A DNA stretch of 7,245 nucleotides from Bacteroidales bacterium (GTDB lineage Bacteria; Bacteroidota; Bacteroidia; Bacteroidales; ML635J-15): contig JAQVGK010000173.1 in NCBI GenBank assembly GCA_028696755.1, forward strand, positions 1 to 7,245, in the 5' to 3' direction. Below the pieces are notes generated by a model. That model was not told the DNA's origin. It did no database searches and was given only the letters and a program-made list of their open reading frames with translations. The position numbers and the translations under genes were made by a program. This document shows positions 1-6,416 of this stretch, one piece after another. Position 1 is the stretch's first letter. Each line of letters opens with the position of its first letter.

Positions 1-1
1 T

Positions 2-1447
2 AATGAGCAATTTGGGTACGAAAAATTCTTTTTCCCCGAAGAGATTTTTCATTATGCTTATGCCGACTGCGAGGACAGATCTGTATTTTATTCATACCTT
101 ATTAATGAATATCTTCGTCTTCCAGTTGCTGGATTGAATTACCCTGGCCATATTGCCACCGCAGTTAGGTTTACCGAAAATATTCCGGGCTCTTATTACT
201 TGATCGATAACGAACGATACGTAATTTGTGATCCTACTTATATTAATGCTCCAGTTGGTGCCTGTATGCCCGATTATGCAAAATCAGAAGTAACCATTGT
301 GAGATTAAAAAACACACAGGTTAGCAACTCTACTGGAAGTATAATTTGGTCAGCATTAGCTTCTAAGGGTTTTGTGCGAACCAACTACGAAAACGACATG
401 GTTAAATTCGACGAAAATAGCTGGTTTGTTACCGGAATAATGGATTCAATATCAGATACTGGTGGTAAAAAAGTTAGTATTAATCCCAATGGTGAAACAA
501 TCTTTTTTGCTAAAGTTGACAATAGAGGAAATATATTATCAATTAAAACCATTACAGGAGACGGATTATTAATGCCAGTAGGTATTGCTTTTACTCAATA
601 TGGAATTTATGTTTCGGGATATTATAGCGTGAGTGTTAAAGCTGAGAACACAGAATTAAAAGCTGCTTATGAGAGAGAATTATTTATGGCGTGTTACGAT
701 TTTGACAATAATCTGCAATGGTTACGAGCCAGTGGAATTGTGAACGAACTCGAGACTTCAAATATGTTTTTTGCTGTTAACCTAGATAAAAAAGGAAATT
801 TTACTGGAAAAGAAGCTATCAGTGAACAAAGTTACGAAGCGCAAAACACAATTGATGTTTCAAATCCAGATAATATCACGGTATATGTAAAACTCGATGG
901 AGCAATGCCACAACTTAAAGACGCTGAGGTTTATTCAAATCCAAGTTCTTTCGAGTTTGCAACTACTCTACAAAAGCTAATTTCCGATCTTAATTCCAAA
1001 AGCTATAAGAAAAACTCGGCTGGATTAATAGCATTCTTCAAAATTCTGCAGAATGGCAATATTGCTGTCACAGGTAAAGAAATCGCGGCAGCAGCAATTA
1101 CGATTAACACTAGCTTTAAAACTATTGCACCAAAATTATATGCTGGGCTAAAAGAAATTTCCGAAATAAGTAGTAAAAATGGTATTGTAACTTTAAAGCT
1201 TAATAATTCGGAAAACTTTGGTGTTGCTAATTTAAAGTTTGAAAATGTTTGCCAGTTCAGAATTATGAATTATAAAAGTGGAAATCTTGATATTGTAGTA
1301 TTGTCGGGGGTATCTTATAAACCATATTTTAAAGAATATCCAGTTAATTATTTCAGACTTTACAAAACAAATGATGATGTTTTAATTGATTATGATAGCG
1401 ATAACGACCAAAAACTGATTAATATTGGTAAAGATTTATTAAAATGA
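2..1447 (+). CDS. Transglutaminase-like protein with beta-propeller-like region, 5' partial
   Basis: The reading frame is open from base 2 and runs off the left edge, giving 481 visible residues. The TTG at 134 lies inside the conserved domain and is not the start. Visible residues 20-80 match the transglutaminase-like superfamily: a D-C-E-D-R-S motif (Cys23, bases 68-70), P-G-H (His50, bases 149-151) and I-C-D-P-T-Y (Asp77, bases 230-232). These form the expected Cys-His-Asp triad, so a thiol protease or amidase/crosslinking activity is plausible. Residues about 134-274 contain repeated units in which a hydrophobic strand is followed by an Asp/Asn-Gly turn and a G-I-Y-V-S-G-type strand. They resemble SBBP-type beta-propeller blades. 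The last 200 residues are not recognised. The N-terminus is missing, so export cannot be judged, but the following two genes encode lipoproteins and an envelope location is likely. The triad is a firm call; the propeller is tentative. Confidence 0.82.
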   Translation, partial: NEQFGYEKFFFPEEIFHYAYADCEDRSVFYSYLINEYLRLPVAGLNYPGHIATAVRFTENIPGSYYLIDNERYVICDPTYINAPVGACMPDYAKSEVTIVRLKNTQVSNSTGSIIWSALASKGFVRTNYENDMVKFDENSWFVTGIMDSISDTGGKKVSINPNGETIFFAKVDNRGNILSIKTITGDGLLMPVGIAFTQYGIYVSGYYSVSVKAENTELKAAYERELFMACYDFDNNLQWLRASGIVNELETSNMFFAVNLDKKGNFTGKEAISEQSYEAQNTIDVSNPDNITVYVKLDGAMPQLKDAEVYSNPSSFEFATTLQKLISDLNSKSYKKNSAGLIAFFKILQNGNIAVTGKEIAAAAITINTSFKTIAPKLYAGLKEISEISSKNGIVTLKLNNSENFGVANLKFENVCQFRIMNYKSGNLDIVVLSGVSYKPYFKEYPVNYFRLYKTNDDVLIDYDSDNDQKLINIGKDLLK

Positions 1448-1456
1448 TTATTTTTG
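1425..1456 (+). promoter_or_regulatory. Candidate Bacteroidota promoter for the TPR lipoprotein gene
   Basis: TATTTTTG at 1449-1456 fits the -7 consensus TAnnTTTG. A TTG at 1425-1427 lies 21 bases upstream, where the -33 element is expected. Transcription would begin near 1460, leaving a leader of about 19 bases before the ATG at 1479. The site overlaps the end of the preceding gene, and such AT-rich matches arise by chance fairly often. The lipoprotein gene may equally be cotranscribed from upstream. Confidence 0.4.
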
Positions 1457-1478
1457 AACAATTTTAAACTTAGGGCTT

Positions 1479-2843
1479 ATGAAAAAGATTTTTACTGTTT
1501 CGATGATAATGTTGAGCTTACTCATTGTACTTGGAGGCTGCGCAACAAAAAGATATACCAAGAAGGGACTCAAACTCGAGGCAATGGGTCAGTATTCCGA
1601 AGCTGCCGATATGTTTTATCAGGCAGTGGTAATTAAAAATACAAACCTCGAAGCAATGGCTGGTTTAAAGCGTTGCGCCCAAATGACATTAAGCAAAAAA
1701 CTTTCTGAGTTTAATCAAGCATATAATAATGAAAAAAACAAGGAAGCTGTTTATTACTATCAGGAGGCAAAGGCCTACTACGACAAGATGATGGCTATTG
1801 GCTGCGAATTAAACTTTCCGTCTTTTTATGAAGAGTATTACAACGAGGCAAAGGATACCTATCTTGAAGATAAATATTATGAGGCATCTAAACTTCTTGA
1901 TGAGGAAAGATTTGCAGAGTCTGAAACAATTTTACGCGAAATTGTAAAAATACAACCTAATTATAAGGATGTTAAAGATAAACTTATTGTGGCTGTAAAT
2001 GAACCAAAATACCGCGAAGGTCTTAGGTTAATGGAGGCTGGACTTTATCGTAAATCTTATTATATTTTCGACGGAATAATTCAGGCTGCAGGTGCATATA
2101 AAAGTTCCTATGATCTGAAGAGCGAATGTCTTAACAAAGGAACAATGACAATAAGCGTTGAACCAGTAAAAAATTATAGTAGTACAACTGGTATAGAGGG
2201 ATTGCTGCAAAGCAAAGTTATTGCAGGAATTCAGGCTGCCAATAATCCTTTTATAAAACTTATTGATTCGCAACAAGCTGGCAGTGGTAAAACATTCCAG
2301 AGCAGCACAACAGCTCCGAAAGTTACCGCTCCAAATGCTTTGCTTTATGTAGAAATTACAAAATTTACTTACAATAAGGGACAGCTTCAGGAATTTGAAA
2401 AGCGTGGTTACCTTCGCAAGAAAGTTAAAGTTTTAAATCGTGAAACAGGTGAATATGAAAACAAAACCGAGTATGATAAAGTTACTTATAAAGAATTTAA
2501 AATGTCTAGAACTGTTGACATGACTGTAACTTATAAGCTTGTTAACGGTAAAACTGGTGAGATTTATAAAACTTCATCTAAAACAATTCAAACTCGCGAC
2601 GATATAAATTATGCTCGTTATACTGGCGATGCTACCAATCTTGTTCCTGGATATTGGAAAGATTTAAAAACAGCTAGCCCCGAAGATTATATCACCGATC
2701 GTCCAGAGGCAATAAAAGAACTTAACAACATGCTAAATGCTCGCTCTCAAATTAAAGATTATAATACTTTAAGTGGCGAAGCAACAGATGGTACAGCATC
2801 CGATATATCAAATGCAGTTATTGATTTTGTAAATCAAAACTAA
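1479..2843 (+). CDS. TPR-repeat lipoprotein with CsgG-like C-terminal module
   Basis: This 454-residue protein starts with a clear lipoprotein signal peptide: Met-Lys-Lys, a hydrophobic core to residue 18, and the lipobox L-G-G-C with Cys21 as the acylated residue. That supports this ATG although no Shine-Dalgarno is present. Helical TPR-like units are visible at about 28-60, 134-166 and 178-210, with the pattern G-x-Y-x-E-A and x-F-x-x-A/I. Residues 222-454 switch to alternating strands. They include S-V-E-P-V-K-N-Y, A-L-L-Y-V-E-I-T-K-F and K-L-V-N-G-K-T-G-E-I-Y, the last resembling the strand-TG-E-strand hairpin of CsgG-type outer-membrane proteins. The mature protein is probably anchored in the outer membrane facing the periplasm. 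It sits 31 bp after the transglutaminase gene and 104 bp before the next lipoprotein. The lipoprotein and TPR assignment is confident, the CsgG-like relation moderate. No specific function can be named. Confidence 0.82.
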   Translation: MKKIFTVSMIMLSLLIVLGGCATKRYTKKGLKLEAMGQYSEAADMFYQAVVIKNTNLEAMAGLKRCAQMTLSKKLSEFNQAYNNEKNKEAVYYYQEAKAYYDKMMAIGCELNFPSFYEEYYNEAKDTYLEDKYYEASKLLDEERFAESETILREIVKIQPNYKDVKDKLIVAVNEPKYREGLRLMEAGLYRKSYYIFDGIIQAAGAYKSSYDLKSECLNKGTMTISVEPVKNYSSTTGIEGLLQSKVIAGIQAANNPFIKLIDSQQAGSGKTFQSSTTAPKVTAPNALLYVEITKFTYNKGQLQEFEKRGYLRKKVKVLNRETGEYENKTEYDKVTYKEFKMSRTVDMTVTYKLVNGKTGEIYKTSSKTIQTRDDINYARYTGDATNLVPGYWKDLKTASPEDYITDRPEAIKELNNMLNARSQIKDYNTLSGEATDGTASDISNAVIDFVNQN

Positions 2844-2934
2844 TTGAATTTAAGGCAATGAAGACTTTGGAAAATATTTTTGATAGTAATTCTAGTACAA
2901 AATCATCATGGTTCTTGTTGTCTATGCGATTTTA

Positions 2935-2942
2935 TAACTTTG
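2935..2942 (+). promoter_or_regulatory. Possible -7 element just upstream of the LPP20-like gene
   Basis: TAACTTTG at 2935-2942 matches TAnnTTTG perfectly. A TTG at 2915-2917 is 17 bases away, shorter than the preferred 19-21. It would place the transcript start within a few bases of the ATG at 2948, making a nearly leaderless message. A chance match or a weak internal operon promoter are both possible. Confidence 0.3.
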
Positions 2943-2947
2943 CAAAA

Positions 2948-4315
2948 ATGAAAAAAATTCCTGTTTTAGTATTTCTGTTGTTGATTTTTATGGCTTCTTC
3001 TTGCCAAATTATTAAAAAGCAAATCGAGCCCAAAAAACCAATGCCCGAATGGGTAAAAATTAAGCCACAAAGCAGTATGTATTACATCGGGGTTAGCTCT
3101 GCGCCCAAAAAAGGCTTTCTGCCTTCGGATTATATGGCAAATGCTCAGCAAAAAGCATTGGGCGACATGTCTTCCAGCATTTCGGTGAAAATTGAAAGTA
3201 CTTCGGTTTTGTCAATTATAGAAACTAACTATCATATTAACGAAAATTTCTCGAGCGAAATAATTGCTTCAACCAATCAGCAACTCGAAGGTTACGAACT
3301 TGTTGATACCTGGGAAGATGAAAATTATTATTGGGTTTATTACCGACTTTCAAAATCGCAGTATGCTGCACATAAGGAGGAGAAAAAACAACAAACAATT
3401 CTTGATGCCAAGAACAAGTATTATCAGGCAAAAGAATTGATGAGTCGTCAGCTTCATTACAATGCATTTCAGTTTTATGTTGAGGCAATTACAGTTTTAA
3501 AGCCATATCTTGGCGAAAGTACTTTAACTGATTTGGACGGCGAAGAAAAAGATCTTGGTAATGTTGTTTTTGCTGCAATAGCCGATTTTGTAAATGAGTT
3601 AAAACTCGAATTTCCAGAACCTGAAATTAATGCAAAAAAAGGTGTTGACCTTACTCCTGATCAGGTGAGTTTTAGAATTGTTGATAAAGATGGAAATCCT
3701 GTTTCGAGCATTCCTGTTAAAATTAGTTTTACTGGTACTGGTCTAATGCGAAACTCTGAGGTTTCGGGCAACGATGGAAAGGTTTTTATTGCTCTTAAGA
3801 AAATAAAATCGGCACCAAATACCGAGACTATGTCGATTGGAATAGACATGCTTAGCTTTTCGAGAGCAGCAAAAGACCCAATGATTCGTAGTTTGATTAA
3901 AAGTATTCCTGCTACCGAAACTAAAATGAGAGTAAATGTCGAAAAGCCATATCTGGCAATTGTTTCGGAAGAGAAAGCATTTGGCGAAATTCGTGGCGAA
4001 AACCGCTTGTTAAGCACTTTTGAAGGATTACTTGGTAGCGAATTTATTATCAATTCAAAGCAAGAGCCCGACTTCATTCTTAAAATAAACAGTAATACTA
4101 TCGAAAATGGCGAATATTATGGCGAAGCTCAGGTAACAATTAGCTATACTTTCGATCTTACAGATAAAAAGGGGAATGTTGTTTATCGTAAAACATCTTC
4201 GGGGGATTATGCCGGAGCAGATTTTAAAGCAGCCGATAATAAAGCATATATCGAAGTTGCTAAATCTATCGAGAGAACAATCGTGCGCGAGTTGATTAGC
4301 GCAGTAAATAAATAA
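2948..4315 (+). CDS. LPP20-family-like lipoprotein with Ig-like domain
   Basis: The frame is open from an ATG at 2858, but the ATG at 2948 is chosen because it begins directly with a lipoprotein signal peptide: Met-Lys-Lys-Ile, a hydrophobic stretch, and A-S-S-C with Cys19 as lipidation site. The longer start would bury that signal behind 30 hydrophilic residues. The resulting protein has 455 residues. Residues 33-136 follow the LPP20/FlgT-N pattern: P-E-W-V, Y-Y-I-G-V-S, then an A-x-x-K-A-L-G-D-M helix leading into S-I-S-V-K-I-E-S, closed by a W-V-Y-Y-R strand. A short helical stretch (148-187) follows. Residues 235-285 look like an Ig-like or carboxypeptidase-regulatory-like fold (V-D-K-D-G-N-P-V, G-N-D-G-K-V). 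Residues 330-455 form a strand-rich module with D-F-I-L-K-I and L-T-D-K-K-G-N-V-V-Y-R-K, similar in layout to the end of the preceding lipoprotein. An outer-membrane or periplasmic role is likely; the specific role is unknown. Confidence 0.8.
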   Translation: MKKIPVLVFLLLIFMASSCQIIKKQIEPKKPMPEWVKIKPQSSMYYIGVSSAPKKGFLPSDYMANAQQKALGDMSSSISVKIESTSVLSIIETNYHINENFSSEIIASTNQQLEGYELVDTWEDENYYWVYYRLSKSQYAAHKEEKKQQTILDAKNKYYQAKELMSRQLHYNAFQFYVEAITVLKPYLGESTLTDLDGEEKDLGNVVFAAIADFVNELKLEFPEPEINAKKGVDLTPDQVSFRIVDKDGNPVSSIPVKISFTGTGLMRNSEVSGNDGKVFIALKKIKSAPNTETMSIGIDMLSFSRAAKDPMIRSLIKSIPATETKMRVNVEKPYLAIVSEEKAFGEIRGENRLLSTFEGLLGSEFIINSKQEPDFILKINSNTIENGEYYGEAQVTISYTFDLTDKKGNVVYRKTSSGDYAGADFKAADNKAYIEVAKSIERTIVRELISAVNK

Positions 4316-4319
4316 TTCT

Positions 4320-4628
4320 ATGTCTGTTTTAATGAATTTTGCAATGTTTCCTACGGATAAAGGGAGCAGTGTGAGCGAATTTGTAAGTCGAGTGGTAAAA
4401 ATGATCTCCGAAACTGGATTCGATTACAAACTTACAGCTATGGGAACAATTGTAGAAACCGAAACTCTGCCCCAAGCTCTTGAGATAGTTGACAAAGCAT
4501 ATGCTCTGCTCGAAAAGGACTCGCATCGAGTTTATTGCTCGGCAAACTTTGATATCCAAACTAACAAACCAATGGGCAGAATGGCAGGTAAGATAAAATC
4601 GGTGGAGGAGAAAATAAATAATAGATAG
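4320..4628 (+). CDS. Thiamine-binding-type UPF0045 / MTH1187 family protein
   Basis: The 102 residues match the UPF0045/DUF77 family (MTH1187, YkoF-like) along the whole length: an opening strand ending F-P-T-D-K-G, S-V-S-E-F-V-S-R-V-V-K at 17-27, the M-G-T-I-V-E-T-E signature at 41-48, a central helix, and H-R-V-Y-C-S-A-N-F-D-I at 69-79 near the end. Length is normal for the family, whose members are small cytoplasmic ferredoxin-like proteins that form tetramers and bind thiamine or related ligands. No signal peptide is present. The start lies four bases after the stop of the lipoprotein gene, so the two are almost certainly cotranscribed. A functional link to the envelope genes is not evident, and no thiamine biosynthesis gene is visible nearby. 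Confidence 0.88.
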   Translation: MSVLMNFAMFPTDKGSSVSEFVSRVVKMISETGFDYKLTAMGTIVETETLPQALEIVDKAYALLEKDSHRVYCSANFDIQTNKPMGRMAGKIKSVEEKINNR

Positions 4629-4651
4629 TCAAATATTGAAAGAGAGGGTCT

Positions 4652-4665
4652 GCACAAGTTTGTGC
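4652..4665. repeat. Short inverted repeat downstream of the UPF0045 gene
   Basis: GCACAA and TTGTGC are exact reverse complements with two bases between; as RNA this allows a five-pair stem with a four-base loop. It lies 23 bases after the stop codon, where a terminator would be expected. No T-run follows, the next bases being GGGTTCGG, so an intrinsic terminator is doubtful. It could be a weak hairpin or a protein-binding dyad. Confidence 0.4.
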
Positions 4666-4735
4666 GGGTTCGGCAGTTTGCGTTTTGGGAAGGCGAGAAA
4701 TGAAAGTTCAGTATTTTGCCAAGATATGAATCTAG

Positions 4736-4819
4736 GTAACTCGAAAAGTTTCATAAAAATTTGCGTTTAGTAAAATATCTTTGTAACTTTGCAACCACGG
4801 TAACAGTAACCGCCGTAAC
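4736..4819 (+). repeat. Cluster of five GTAAC direct repeats around the ATPase promoter
   Basis: GTAAC occurs at 4736, 4783, 4800, 4806 and 4815, all on the same strand within 84 bases; three copies lie in the untranslated leader and one overlaps the -7 boxes. The spacing is irregular (47, 17, 6 and 9 bases), which argues against a classical iteron array. It could be a binding site for a regulator, or coincidence. Confidence 0.4.
4760..4791 (+). promoter_or_regulatory. Bacteroidota-type promoter for the ATPase gene
   Basis: TTTG at 4760-4763 and TAACTTTG at 4784-4791 are separated by 20 bases, an essentially ideal match to the phylum's -33/-7 promoter (TTTG, 19-21 bases, TAnnTTTG). A second perfect -7 box, TATCTTTG at 4776-4783, abuts it, but is only 12 bases from the TTTG. 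Transcription would start near 4795, giving a leader of about 40 bases before the ATG at 4835. Confidence 0.72.
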
Positions 4820-4834
4820 AAAATAAAAAGAGCT

Positions 4835-6160
4835 ATGAAATTTTACAACAGAGCAAGCGAGCTGGCTGAATTACAGCGAATTAAAGATTTGTCATTTGCA
4901 AATAACTCTCGAATGACTGTAGTTACAGGGCGAAGAAGAATTGGAAAAACAAGCTTGATTATGAAGTCGGTTGACAATGAGCCAACTGTATATTTTTTTG
5001 TAGGTAGAAAGGCGGAAGCTGCTTTATGTGCAGAGTACATTAATGTTGTTTCCAATTCGTTGAATACTTTCGTTCCTTCCGAAATTTCGAGTTTCCGTAG
5101 TCTTTTTCAGTTTTTGATGGAGCTTGGAACGCGAAAATCATTCAATCTGGTAATTGATGAGTTTCAGGAATTCTACAACATCAATGTATCGGTATATAGC
5201 GATATGCAGAACATTTGGGACCAGTATCGATTTAAGACGAAGGTAAATTTGATTCTAAGCGGTTCGGTTTATTCACTTATGAATAAAATCTTTCAGGATT
5301 CTAAAGAACCGCTATTTGGACGAGCCGACAATATTATTAAATTATCTGCATTTGATACAGAAACTCTTAAAGAGATTATTCACGACTACAATCCCAATTA
5401 TAGTAATGATGATTTATTAGCATTATATACTTTTACAGGAGGAATTCCTAAATATATCGAGATTCTTTGTGATGGTTGCGAGCTTAAAGTTGATAAAATG
5501 ATAGAATTTATGGTTCGTGAAAACTCTCCATTTATTGATGAAGGCAAAAACCTATTAATAAATGAGTTCGGTAAAAATTATGGGACATATTTTTCGATTT
5601 TGGGATGTGTTTCGAATGGAATAAACACTCAACCTAGAATTATGGCAGCTCTTGGAGATAAAAGCATCGGTGGTCAAATTCAACGATTAATCGAAGATTA
5701 TAATGTTCTGAAACGTGTGCGGCCATTAAGAGCAAAAGAAACTTCACAAACGGTTCGATATGAAGTGAGTGATAATTTTTTACAATTCTGGTTTAAGTAT
5801 TTTGAGAGTAACAACTCAATGATTGAGATTAAGAATTTCGAAGGGCTACAAAACATAATTAAATCAGACTATACCACATATTCAGGTTTGACCTTAGAAC
5901 GCTATTTTCGCACTAAATTAGCCGAAAGCAAACTATACAAAGAAATTGGTTCTTGGTGGGAAACAAAAGGAGATAGTCAGAATGAAATAGATATTGTTGC
6001 AGTATCATTAAAAAAGAATAATGCAATTGCTGTTGAGGTTAAAAGAAATAAAGACCGTTACCGATACGCTGCATTCGTAGAAAAAGTCAATAGGCTAAAA
6101 CAGACTACCTTAAAAAGTTATAGTGTTGAACCAATTTGTATGTCATTGGAGGATATGTAA
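4835..6160 (+). CDS. Archaeal-type ATPase with C-terminal DUF234 (PD-(D/E)XK-like) domain
   Basis: The 441-residue protein is a full-length member of the 'archaeal ATPase' STAND/AAA-related family common in Bacteroidota and archaea. It starts with F-Y-N-R-A-S-E-L, the usual opening. Walker A is G-R-R-R-I-G-K-T at 32-39, Walker B is L-V-I-D-E-F-Q at 105-111 with Asp108 and Glu109, and L-S-G-S at 141-144 fits a sensor strand. P-L-F-G-R at 159-163 and T-G-G-I-P-K-Y in the lid region are also typical. A winged-helix-like section follows. The C-terminal DUF234 domain has the E-R-Y-F-R helix (355-359) and nuclease-like residues E-I-D (384-386) and E-V-K (401-403), consistent with a PD-(D/E)XK core. 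ATP binding is secure. Substrate and biological role of the family remain unclear; mobile-element or defence-related roles have been suggested. The gene has its own promoter and no partner gene. Confidence 0.9.
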   Translation: MKFYNRASELAELQRIKDLSFANNSRMTVVTGRRRIGKTSLIMKSVDNEPTVYFFVGRKAEAALCAEYINVVSNSLNTFVPSEISSFRSLFQFLMELGTRKSFNLVIDEFQEFYNINVSVYSDMQNIWDQYRFKTKVNLILSGSVYSLMNKIFQDSKEPLFGRADNIIKLSAFDTETLKEIIHDYNPNYSNDDLLALYTFTGGIPKYIEILCDGCELKVDKMIEFMVRENSPFIDEGKNLLINEFGKNYGTYFSILGCVSNGINTQPRIMAALGDKSIGGQIQRLIEDYNVLKRVRPLRAKETSQTVRYEVSDNFLQFWFKYFESNNSMIEIKNFEGLQNIIKSDYTTYSGLTLERYFRTKLAESKLYKEIGSWWETKGDSQNEIDIVAVSLKKNNAIAVEVKRNKDRYRYAAFVEKVNRLKQTTLKSYSVEPICMSLEDM

Positions 6161-6210
6161 AAAAACTCTGTAATTTTTACCACTTAAAATTTTTATATCA
6201 ATTATTTTTC

Positions 6211-6253
6211 TATTTTTGTTAGTACATTGTGTATATTCAAACTTTTATTTTTG
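6211..6253 (+). promoter_or_regulatory. Two candidate -7 elements upstream of the mini-ORF and transposase
   Basis: TATTTTTG appears twice, at 6211-6218 and 6246-6253, each fitting TAnnTTTG. Neither has a well-placed -33 TTTG: the second has a TTG at 6227-6229, only 16 bases away. In this very AT-rich 252-bp gap they may be fortuitous. No other gene or hairpin is seen in the gap except the mini-ORF at its end. Confidence 0.3.
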
Positions 6254-6344
6254 GATGTCTGGGATGAGGAAATTCTGAATTTATACAAGGTGAAATGAAT
6301 GTTCAATTTTTGACAGATTTTAGCATCAGAAAGTTTATTAAAAG

Positions 6345-6416
6345 ATGATGAAAAAAATATTGGTATTTACGACATTAATACTGTTCAATACAGATAGGAT
6401 GAATTCATTAAAATGA
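6345..6416 (+). CDS. 23-codon signal-peptide-like mini-ORF overlapping the transposase start
   Basis: The frame begins with two ATG codons, followed by Lys-Lys-Ile and a hydrophobic stretch (L-V-F-T-T-L-I-L-F), then T-D-R and a short polar tail to TGA at 6414-6416. This is the profile of an export signal with almost nothing behind it. Its stop overlaps the transposase ATG at 6413 as ATGA, an arrangement that permits translational coupling. It may be the leftover 5' end of a secreted-protein gene cut by the transposase insertion, or a leader peptide. Homology cannot be judged at this length; a chance ORF is also possible. Confidence 0.4.
   Translation: MMKKILVFTTLILFNTDRMNSLK

Noticed and set aside
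134..136. TTG as start codon of the first gene
   Set aside because: The frame is open upstream to base 2, and the catalytic Cys motif of the transglutaminase-like domain lies at 65-82, before this codon. The gene starts outside the window.
1454..1636. 60-residue frame overlapping the start of the TPR lipoprotein
   Set aside because: It lies in another frame over a clear lipoprotein signal peptide and has no recognisable protein features.
2858..2947. Upstream start for the LPP20-like lipoprotein
   Set aside because: It would add 30 polar residues before a complete lipoprotein signal peptide that begins at its own ATG at 2948.
3661..4077. 138-residue antisense frame opposite the LPP20-like gene
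   Set aside because: It mirrors a well-supported gene, has no domain pattern, and no promoter-like sequence was recognised for it.
4652..4665. Intrinsic terminator after the UPF0045 gene
   Set aside because: The stem is short and no T-run follows on either side, so it is listed only as an inverted repeat.
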